DNA of 5,517 bases from contig ASHK01000578.1 of NCBI GenBank assembly GCA_000695745.1, positions 115 through 5,631 of the forward strand. Reading direction: 5' to 3'. Under the pieces are notes generated by a model. It did not search any database. It was given only the letters and a program-made list of their open reading frames with translations, and was not told the DNA's origin. Both the position numbers and the translations under genes were made by a program. The stretch is from Vibrio madracius. GTDB taxonomy: Bacteria > Pseudomonadota > Gammaproteobacteria > Enterobacterales > Vibrionaceae. Below are positions 1-5,517 of the stretch, piece by piece (position 1 is the stretch's first letter; every line of letters starts with the position of its first letter).

Positions 1-34
1 TTTAAGATAAGACTTTAGAACGATTACATATTGT

Positions 35-125
35 GGAGAGATGGCTGAGTGGTTGAAAGCACCGGTCTTGAAAACCGGCATACGTTAATAGCGTATCTAG
101 GGTTCAAATCCCTATCTCTCCGCCA
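35..125 (+). tRNA. tRNA-Ser(UGA)
   Basis: This is a complete class II tRNA that reads UCA serine codons. The acceptor stem pairs GGAGAGA (35-41) with TCTCTCC (115-121), followed by discriminator G122 and an encoded CCA (123-125). The anticodon stem CCGGT (62-66) pairs with ACCGG (74-78) around the loop CTTGAAA, placing anticodon TGA at 69-71. A long variable arm with a 5-bp stem (80-84 with 92-96) is typical of serine tRNAs. The T arm is TAGGG/CCCTA (98-102 with 110-114) with a TTCAAAT loop. The integrase directly downstream suggests that the 3' half of this gene is the island's attachment site. The tRNA itself appears undamaged. Confidence 0.98.
98..125 (+). other. Putative attachment site (attL) at tRNA 3' end
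   Basis: Tyrosine recombinases of islands and phages commonly use the T arm and 3' acceptor end of a tRNA gene as the crossover region, and the integrase here starts about 80 bases downstream. The tRNA is complete, as expected if the element restored its 3' end on integration. I see no second copy of this segment in the window, so the other junction (attR) must lie outside it if the call is right. The exact core limits cannot be set from one copy. Confidence 0.4.
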
Positions 126-130
126 CATTC

Positions 131-165
131 AAGCCCCTGATTTATCAGGGGCTTTTCGCGTTTTT
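131..165 (+). terminator. Rho-independent terminator of tRNA-Ser
   Basis: A perfect 10-bp stem, AAGCCCCTGA (131-140) with TCAGGGGCTT (145-154), closes a 4-base loop TTTA. It is followed by an interrupted T tract (TTTT, then TTTTT at 161-165). It lies 5 bases after the tRNA CCA end and should end the tRNA transcript before the integrase gene. Confidence 0.92.
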
Positions 166-193
166 GGCACTGCATTAAGTCACCACTTAGGAT
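164..193 (+). promoter_or_regulatory. Weak candidate promoter of the integrase gene
   Basis: TTGGCA (164-169) and TAGGAT (188-193) are separated by 18 bases, just upstream of the proposed integrase start at 205. The -35 box overlaps the tail of the tRNA terminator. The match to consensus is modest, so this is only a candidate. Confidence 0.25.
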
Positions 194-204
194 TGACTGA
201 GACA

Positions 205-1520
205 ATGTACCTTTTTCGCGCCCAAACTCGACCTACTATACTCGCATCTGCTTGCCTAAGTCCTTAAGAGATAATGGCTTTCCTTTTGACCTGAAAATTT
301 CTCTACTCACTAAGCGACGTGATGAAGCAGTAGAGCGTAATTTTATCCTTGTTCCCCCACTCAAAAAGCTCATAGACGAAGCTTTCCAGGAAAATGATGC
401 TGCGTCTTTTCGCTTAAAGGTGGATGAACTCATCAACCATGTAAGAGATGGATTTCCTCTGCGTGATACGGTGCGTCTACCTATTCGGCAAGTGCGAACG
501 GCAAGTTCGCTTTCATCTCCTGCGGCTGTGAACGCTGTTGAGCTATTAGCCTTAAAACCTAAGATCATCATCACCCCTGAGAATGCGCTAGAAGAATTTA
601 TAGCTTCTAAGCAACATGCCAAGGTGCGTCCACTTACAATCGAGCAATTAAATCAACGTACTGCTCATTTCCTGAATCCTTTGGCAATTGATTGTGTATC
701 CAAAATAACAAGTGCTGATGCTGTACGTTTTCGTGATCGTTTGTATAAAGAAGGACGAAGCTACAAAACCAATAAAGATTACCTAGCATCCTGCCGTCAG
801 TTCTTCAAATGGTGTAAGCAAATGAATTACATCTTGGAAAATCCATTTCAAGAAATTGCTGTTCAAGAACAAATGAAGAAGAGAACTCAAGATGAAGAAC
901 GTGAACGTTGGTCAATTAAGGACTTAACCAAGCTCTTTAAGTCTTCTGAATATCAGTCAAAACCAGAAGAGTTCAAGTGGGTCACTAACATCATGCTTTA
1001 CCATGGCTTAAGACCTGCTGAAGCTTGTCAGTTGCGAGTGGCTGATGTTAGGACTAAAGATGGTTATCATTGCTTTGTAGTGTCTGAGGATGGTGAAAAT
1101 CAACATGTGAAGACAGCGAGCAGTGTTCGGTATGTACCTATCCATAGCAATCTAATTGATAGTGGTTTTCTTGACTACGTGGCTAAGCGTAAATCAGCGC
1201 GATGTATTCAGCTTTTTAGCTATAAACCTGACGGTAAGTGGGAAGACTGGTCTAAACGTTATTGTCAGCAGTTTGGTCGCTTACAAACTGCAATAGGTAT
1301 GCCTGCAAAGGCTCGTCCAACCGCTTATGGATTTAGACATACATTCATTGATGAGTTGAAACAGAAAGGGATTGAAGAATCACTGGTAGCGCAAATTGTT
1401 GGCCATACACATCAAAGCATGACATTTGGTCGTTATGGGAAAAAGTATCCAATTCAGATGTTGGCATCAGTGATAGAAAATGTTCGGTTGTCTGACCTAA
1501 TAGTATCAAAATGTGCCTAG
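205..1520 (+). CDS. Site-specific tyrosine recombinase (island integrase), N-terminal frameshift
   Basis: This gene encodes a tyrosine recombinase that would integrate and excise the island, probably at the adjacent tRNA-Ser. The open frame runs from a TTG at 252 (422 residues), but no ribosome site precedes that TTG. The N-terminal domain typical of this family (DUF6538-like) would begin earlier. An ATG at 205, preceded by GACTGAGAC, starts MYLFRA in another frame. Adding one C to the run at 221-223 joins it to NSTYYTRICLPKSLRDNG, giving 438 residues. In the 422-residue numbering, the core-binding domain lies at about 110-200 and the catalytic domain at about 220-410. Catalytic residues are R254 (HGLRPAE), K287, R362, H385 (VGH) and nucleophile Y395 (FGRYG, codon 1434-1436). 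The histidine of the HxxR box is replaced by tyrosine (Y359-G-F-R362). The gene converges with the helicase gene. Integrase identity is firm; the start and the frameshift are inferred. Confidence 0.9.
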
Positions 1521-1539
1521 TAAAATACAGCTAGCACAC

Positions 1540-1583
1540 TTGTTATAATTTGTTACTCGGTAATCAAGCAACAAATCGAACAA
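1540..1583. repeat. Nested inverted repeat after the integrase gene
   Basis: Three arm pairs nest here: TTGTT (1540-1544) with AACAA (1579-1583), ATTTGTT (1548-1554) with AACAAAT (1570-1576), and an inner TTAC/GTAA pair (1553-1556 with 1560-1563). The inner pair shares two bases with the middle arm, so they cannot all form at once. This could be part of the convergent termination region or a protein-binding site. It directly abuts the terminator hairpin at 1584. Confidence 0.45.
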
Positions 1584-1610
1584 TTATAGCCACAATTGCT
1601 GTGGCTATAA
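1584..1610. terminator. Bidirectional terminator hairpin between convergent genes
   Basis: A perfect 11-bp stem, TTATAGCCACA (1584-1594) with TGTGGCTATAA (1600-1610), closes a 5-base loop ATTGC. On the plus strand GGTTCTTATTT follows; on the minus strand a T-rich stretch (AATTGTTCGATTTGTTG) follows. Its place between the ends of the integrase gene (+) and the helicase gene (-) suits termination from both sides, although neither U tract is strong. Confidence 0.65.
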
Positions 1611-1658
1611 GGTTCTTATTTACAGGGAAAATGTTCTCAGGATACTAGAGTTAACATA

Positions 1659-4258
1659 TTATTTTTCACTAAGTACACTTTTTGCTGGACTCTTTTTAAG
1701 ATCTTCACACAAACTTCTAAAGTCTAAGCGCTGTGACTGCAATATTCCCGAGGCTTCAGCTCTCCACGCAAGATCACCAGGTTCCACATAACTTTTACGT
1801 AGCTCTCTCACGGTACTTAGAGCTTTTGTTACCCACGCTTTAAATTCAGATAACTTCCATACAAACACATCGTTTAGATGAGTTAACGCACCAGAATAAA
1901 CCGTCATAACAGGAGTCAGCAATACAGGCATAATTTCAATAGATTCAGCTTTACAAGAACTTACGTGCTCACGCATCCAGGTAGGATGCGATGCAACTTG
2001 CCTTGCTTTGGTAATACTTAACGAAGAAGTATCCTGAGCGTTTGCATGATCTTCGAAAACAATACATTGTTCACCACATTGCCACCAAGGGTCTGGTGAA
2101 CCTGATATTTCAATTTTTCCAGCATCAAAACCAAGGTGTTCGCCCAGTAATTTGTGAGCATCTTCAAAGGTTGCACCATCTTCAAACCCTTCGATAATTT
2201 GACGCTCTCTCTCTGCAAAATTTCTATCATGAGCAGTACCAAGTAACTCAAGCAACGATTCAATCTTCTCCACTTGTAGCATTGTCATGCCATTTTTCTT
2301 ATCTTCTTGCTCTTGTTCAACAGTAGGTGTTTGAGCATGTTTTGAAAGACGGACTAACCAAGGTATGTCCTTTGCAGCGCCTTTAGCTCTCGTGAAGTGA
2401 GACTGAGATTTAATTTTAAACTCAGGTCGTGTTTGTGAAGCAAGGTAAGCTGCTGAACCAGCAAGATACTCCCACAAAGCTCGATAACCACATAGATTTC
2501 TATCTGTTAGTAATCCAAGAATCGATTCAGCTTGGCTAAGTGCCTCTTCATAATCTTGTTGCCATAAAGCTGTTTGATACTTAACTTCATGCTTTACACT
2601 TTGTTTTAATTGCAGAATGCTAGGGAATTCTTTCTGTGTCGAATGATGTCTGCAGTCAACGATCATTTGGTTTGCCGCTTCCCATTCTTTCCCATTCTCT
2701 AGGAAAATATCTAGATTATCTTCGAAATTTTCTATGCTTGCGCTTTTTGATTGTTCTACACCAAACTCAAGTTCTGCTTGAAGTTCAGGGTGGAAATATT
2801 CCCTACGTCGAGGATCAGCCAGATAGTCTGGAAGCTCTTGACCAGTAACTACTACCGCCGAATAGTCTTCAAGCGATCTGGTACATCGTCCTATTGCTTG
2901 TAGCACTCGAGTTTGAATTCGTTCATTAAAAAGAGTATTAGCCCCCATTCTGGACATTAAAAATCGCTCTTGAGAGTTTACAACCTTAGGGAGCCCCTCA
3001 ATAAACAGTAATCTACATTCATCGCCAGGGAAGTCGATGCCATCATAACGGTTGGCGACTACTGCAACGGCGTTATTTGTTTGAATAAATGTAGCTTTTG
3101 ACTGTTCAATGTCTTCTGCAGTGAATGTTGTTAGGGATAAATGATCTTCAATGTCTTTTATAACTTCTGATTTCATTGGATCACTTGGGACAAGAATCAA
3201 ACTACGCTGGGATTTTTTGAGTAAATTTCTGCGTAGAGTTATGCTATCAGTGGCGTTGAGAGAAAGGGTTGGAAATAGAAAAAACCTTCTACCTACACCT
3301 TGGGTGTTCCAACCTCTGGAATAGGCAGTCGTTGAATCTGACGTCGTCCCAGCAATCGCTCTAGATCCCCTCCTTCCCCTAAGGTTGCAGACATGTAAAT
3401 TCTCTGCTTGGCATCATTAAAAGCATTGTGAGTCCAAGTTGGAGCGATTAACGGGCGAATTAAAATTTCACTCGATGACAAATATAAATGACAAGCGTGA
3501 AGATTATGGCGAAGTAAAGACCATGGAAACCTTAAACTGATTCCAGATGTATGAGCATCAAGTATTTCACAAATTTCATCATGTAGTTTCAAGAGTAAAG
3601 GGGTAGGTAGCTTATCAACCCATGTCTTATCCGTAGGGTTATCCCATTGTCCTGTAAGACGAGTATAGCTAAGAGGATCTAAATAACTTTTAAGAAGTGT
3701 AGATAATGCACTATGTATAGTTTTATGTTCAGCATCAAAACGGTCAATATGAAGGGACCATAATTCAGTTACATAATTTTCCGCAGCATGAGCATCATCA
3801 ACAATGATTATATCAGCGTCATCAAAATACGGATTTGTATTGAAAAGGCTGCTATAAGTTGTAATTGCTATGCATTCAGCAAGTTTGTATTTCGTAACAT
3901 CCCTCGGATCATAATCGTGCTTAGAGCCTGTAAATCCAACGACAGACAAGCCATATTTTTCTTCAGCTTGGTTAACTGCTTGATGAACCAATTGCTTGTT
4001 TGGGCATAGGTAAACTACTTTTTCTTTAAACTTTCGACGACGCCACTCCGCTATTAGTAAGCCAACAAGGGTTTTCCCACTACCTGTTGGTAGCTGTAAT
4101 GCGACATCTTTCGAGTTGATTGCATCGGTCGCATATTTTTGCATCATCGATTGTTGATGTGGAAGAACATCAGGGATTTTTCGTCGTGGAAGGTCTCTAA
4201 AAAGAGCGTCTGGTGAATCTGGTACTTCCGTTTTGGGAGTCATTTTTACAAAAGCCAT
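1659..4258 (-). pseudogene. SF2 DEAD/DEAH-like helicase (XPD/DinG-like) with possible nuclease-like C-terminus; frameshifted
   Basis: The gene encodes a superfamily 2 ATP-dependent helicase split into two open frames: an N-terminal part (4258-3293, 321 codons) and a C-terminal part open from about 3297 (513 residues from the TTG at 3200). Adding one G (minus strand) at 3313-3314 turns IPEVGTPKV-stop into IPEGWNTQGVGRRFFLFP and joins them into 866 residues. Domain 1 has Walker A LPTGSGKT (56-63), motif Ia around 81-93, DDAH box (154-157) and motif III MSATL (289-293). Domain 2 has RYDGIDFPGD (404-413) and motif VI QAIGRCTRS (454-462), as in HELICc2 helicases. The four iron-sulfur cysteines of XPD/DinG are not visible. 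A helical linker leads to a C-terminal region with SPDPWW (721-726), VFEDH (734-738) and ITKARQ (749-754), perhaps a degenerate PD-(D/E)XK fold. A good ribosome site (AGGA, 6 bases before ATG) supports the start. The AbiEi-like gene lies 215 bases upstream. A phage-defence role is inferred. It may be intact if the missing base is a sequence error. Confidence 0.85.
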
Positions 4259-4473
4259 ATAAAGTCCTATTGTTTACGCAAGACTGATATTTCACTTGGT
4301 CATGCCAAGGTTAAATTTCTAGACACTAGACGGCTTCTACAGAACTGTATGGTATATGGCAACGTTAAAATTGCAGCCATGTGATATAAAACTAATTTCT
4401 CATGTTAAGACTGATGGTTGTCGAATTTTTACACATGATTTTGTTCAGATCGCGTACCTCTATTGTTTGATCC
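4259..4473. other. Spacer between antitoxin and helicase genes; no toxin gene
   Basis: This 215-base stretch contains no convincing gene on either strand; in particular, no nucleotidyltransferase (AbiEii-type) frame begins after the antitoxin stop. It holds the helicase ribosome site (TCCT on the plus strand, 4265-4268), a small hairpin CTTGG/CCAAG (4295-4299 with 4305-4309), and a tandem 7-base near-repeat CTAGACA/CTAGACG (4319-4332). The hairpin and repeat lie 35-75 bases upstream of the helicase start, where an operator could be. I see no strong promoter boxes. Confidence 0.4.
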
Positions 4474-4997
4474 TCAATTGAAATCCAACAAATCAACATT
4501 CCTTCCAATACGTTTGAGATCCCTTACCGCCGCTCGCTGTGAAGCCATTCTAAGTGGCCTACCAACAGAATGAATATTGTCTAGGATGTCCGTTACTGAG
4601 CGCTTCGTATGAGTAAACTCAATCACGCCATAACTGGTTTTGTACTCACCTTTACGACCGTCGTCATGATGGTCAGCCGATCAATTGGAATTTGCGAAAT
4701 GATGCCATACTCGGACAAAGCAGACTCTAAGCTGATGTAGTTGTATTCACCGCGTCGTAGCGTTTTAGCAATCAACTCTAGGGTTTGTCCGCTTTTTCTC
4801 TTATTAGAAAAGGAATATACGTAAACACCACGAGCGGCACGCTCTAATATTCCATTCTTTACCAGGCGTTTAAGGCTTTCATTGAATGCTCTATCTGCGT
4901 CTTCATGGAACACTTTTCTCAGGTCACGATGCTGATAGACATATCGTCCCTTTATATCCCACTCATGTAATCTTTTGATTGCTTCGCTCTGCTTCAT
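4474..4997 (-). pseudogene. AbiEi/MosA-like type IV antitoxin and transcriptional regulator; frameshifted
   Basis: The protein resembles the AbiEi antitoxin family, winged-helix repressors that neutralise AbiEii nucleotidyltransferase toxins (MosA in SXT-type elements). The N-terminal part (about 1-60) looks like a winged helix, with the family-typical WDIKGRYVY and ILERAARGVYVY. It is followed by LRRGEYNYISLESALSEYGI (80-99) and IPIDRLTIMTT (103-113). The open frame then leaves the family pattern (VVKVSTKPVMA-stop at 4623). Adding one G (minus strand) at 4658-4659 gives GRKGEYKTSYGVIEFTHTKR and continues to a TGA at 4476-4474, for a repaired length of 174 residues. The chosen ATG (4997) has a poor ribosome site. 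A better GAGG (5016-5019) sits 5 bases before an ATG at 5010 in another frame, so the start is uncertain. No AbiEii gene follows; the helicase is next. It may regulate its own promoter and perhaps the helicase (inference). Confidence 0.8.
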
Positions 4998-5015
4998 TCC
5001 AAGTCATCATTAATA

Positions 5016-5049
5016 CCTCATATAGTTAGTATAATTGTCCACTTAACTA
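5016..5049 (-). promoter_or_regulatory. Promoter and putative operator of the AbiEi-like gene
   Basis: On the minus strand a good -10 box TATACT lies at 5033-5028, with a weak -35 (CTGAAT at a 16-base spacing). An inverted repeat TAGTTA/TAACTA (5049-5044 and 5028-5023) frames the -10 region, and its inner arm begins on the last base of the -10 box. A GAGG ribosome site follows at 5019-5016. AbiEi-type antitoxins are known to repress their own operons through inverted repeats at the promoter, which this layout would fit. The repeat arms are short. Confidence 0.5.
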
Positions 5050-5317
5050 ATTCAGCACTCTCTCTGTAAAGTTTTGGCTTTCTGTCATTTTTCTGATTTA
5101 ACGACAGTTTTCACTGTACGCAAGTGTGATCAAGATTCCAAAACGTAAAACTCTCAAAAATTCCTTTTTCCGTTCAGATTACCCACCAATGAGCCAAAAA
5201 CTCTAAAATGAACTCGGTTGATAAATTAGGGGAAATTTCATTCGTTTTTTGTTCTGTTATACATAACTCACGATCATTAGTCATGATTTATATGTTAATT
5301 TTCATGAGCTTAGGCGT
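5050..5317. other. AT-rich non-coding region with small repeats
   Basis: I find no supported gene here; the longest minus-strand frame (36 codons from an ATG near 5284) has no clear ribosome site or recognisable product. Small structures are present. ACAGT/ACTGT (5104-5108 with 5113-5117) forms a short hairpin. GTTAT-AC-ATAAC (5256-5267) is a 12-base interrupted palindrome. ATCAT/ATGAT (5273-5277 with 5283-5287) is another inverted repeat. Three related CCAAAA...ACT motifs occur at 5070-5079 (minus strand), 5138-5155 and 5192-5204. AAAACTCT is directly repeated at 5147-5154 and 5197-5204. The region separates two divergent genes and could hold regulatory or recombinase-binding sites. Confidence 0.4.
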
Positions 5318-5346
5318 TTGACGTGTTTTCATCTTCATCGTAATTT
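5318..5346 (+). promoter_or_regulatory. Candidate promoter of the 3'-end gene
   Basis: TTGACG (5318-5323) and TAATTT (5341-5346) are spaced by exactly 17 bases, a good sigma-70 layout. They lie 42 bases before the ATG at 5388. A short hairpin GCAGC/GCTGC (5358-5362 with 5369-5373) would fall in the transcript leader just before the start codon. Confidence 0.5.
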
Positions 5347-5387
5347 CCATTTGAAATGCAGCATTTGGGCTGCGAAATGAGTGAATT

Positions 5388-5517
5388 ATGAAAATAAAAA
5401 CAATCAACGATTATCTAGATTCTTACCTTACTGAAAGGCGATTCAGTGTTTCTCCTTCAACACAGCGCTCTGAAGCAAGTAAGGCGAACAACATCAGAAA
5501 AGCAATCGGCAAACGTG
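5388..5517 (+). CDS. Partial gene, probable tyrosine recombinase N-terminus
   Basis: The frame opens with an ATG at 5388 and runs off the window after 43 complete codons without a stop. The visible protein starts MKIKTINDYLDSYL and contains SPSTQRSEASKANNIRKAIG followed by KR. The order of an amphipathic first helix, an S-x-S/T-x-x segment and a later I-x-x-x-IGKR resembles the SAM-like core-binding domain at the front of tyrosine recombinases, where IGKR usually precedes the segment leading into the next helix. Catalytic residues would lie beyond the window, so identity is tentative. The ribosome site is weak (ATGAGTGA before the ATG), and another ATG at 5377 meets a stop almost at once. The gene is divergent from the AbiEi-like gene. 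If it is a recombinase, it suggests a second, adjoining or nested mobile element. Confidence 0.5.
   Translation, partial: MKIKTINDYLDSYLTERRFSVSPSTQRSEASKANNIRKAIGKR

Noticed and set aside
205..240. Programmed -1 frameshifting at CCCAAAC (221-227) in the integrase
   Set aside because: The heptamer looks like a slippery site, but its phase does not match the frame set by ATG 205, and the helicase and AbiEi-like breaks have no slippery heptamer at all.
49..267. A 72-codon plus-strand frame across the tRNA and integrase start
   Set aside because: Its first part is the tRNA gene and terminator. Only its last segment, from ATG 205, is meaningful, and that is the displaced N-terminus of the integrase.
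236..622. A 128-codon minus-strand frame
   Set aside because: It lies opposite the integrase, which has clear family motifs; its protein has no recognisable feature.
2018..2848. Short frames at 2018-2263 (-) and 2636-2848 (+)
   Set aside because: Both lie within the helicase C-terminal coding region in other frames and show no protein-like character.
3788..4009. A 73-codon plus-strand frame
   Set aside because: It is opposite the helicase Walker B region and has no ribosome site or recognisable motif.
4515..4535. Partial likeness to the tRNA 3' end (ATCCCTTACCGCC) as an attR site
   Set aside because: Only short blocks match ATCCCTATCTCTCCGCCA, and the segment lies within the repaired AbiEi-like coding frame.
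5174..5284. A 36-codon minus-strand frame, MTNDRELCITEQ...
   Set aside because: There is no ribosome site and no recognisable domain, and the region is AT-rich and repeat-bearing; chance is sufficient to explain it.
1..5517. CRISPR array or insertion sequence
   Set aside because: No regularly spaced repeats and no transposase with terminal inverted repeats are visible.

Overview
The window looks like the left end of a mobile genomic island integrated at a tRNA-Ser gene of a gammaproteobacterium. The AT-rich composition, the tRNA sequence and the style of the proteins suggest Vibrio or a close marine relative, but the genus is inferred and cannot be proved from this stretch.

Layout: a complete tRNA-Ser(UGA) (35-125) with its own strong terminator (131-165) is followed by a tyrosine recombinase reading away from it (205-1520, +). 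This is the classic arrangement of an island integrase beside its tRNA attachment site. A convergent intergenic region (1521-1658) holds a nested inverted repeat and an 11-bp hairpin that can terminate transcription from both sides. On the minus strand lie a large SF2 helicase of the XPD/DinG-like kind with a possible nuclease-like C-terminus (4258 down to 1659) and, upstream of it, an AbiEi/MosA-like winged-helix antitoxin (4997 down to 4474). A roughly 380-bp non-coding, AT-rich region with several small repeats follows. The window ends inside a plus-strand gene (5388 onward) whose first 43 residues resemble the core-binding domain of another tyrosine recombinase.

The most striking feature is that all three long genes are broken in the same way. 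In the integrase, the helicase and the antitoxin the reading frame is restored, and family-typical sequence is recovered, by adding one C to a plus-strand C run (near 221-223, 3313-3314 and 4658-4659). Repaired lengths are 438, 866 and 174 residues. This may be sequence error or real decay; one cause affecting all three seems more likely than three unrelated events.

If the genes are intact in the cell, the likely cargo is an anti-phage module: a helicase with a putative nuclease domain, and an AbiEi-type regulator that lacks the usual AbiEii toxin partner. The helicase sits where the toxin would be expected, so the AbiEi-like protein may act as its regulator. That functional link is inference.
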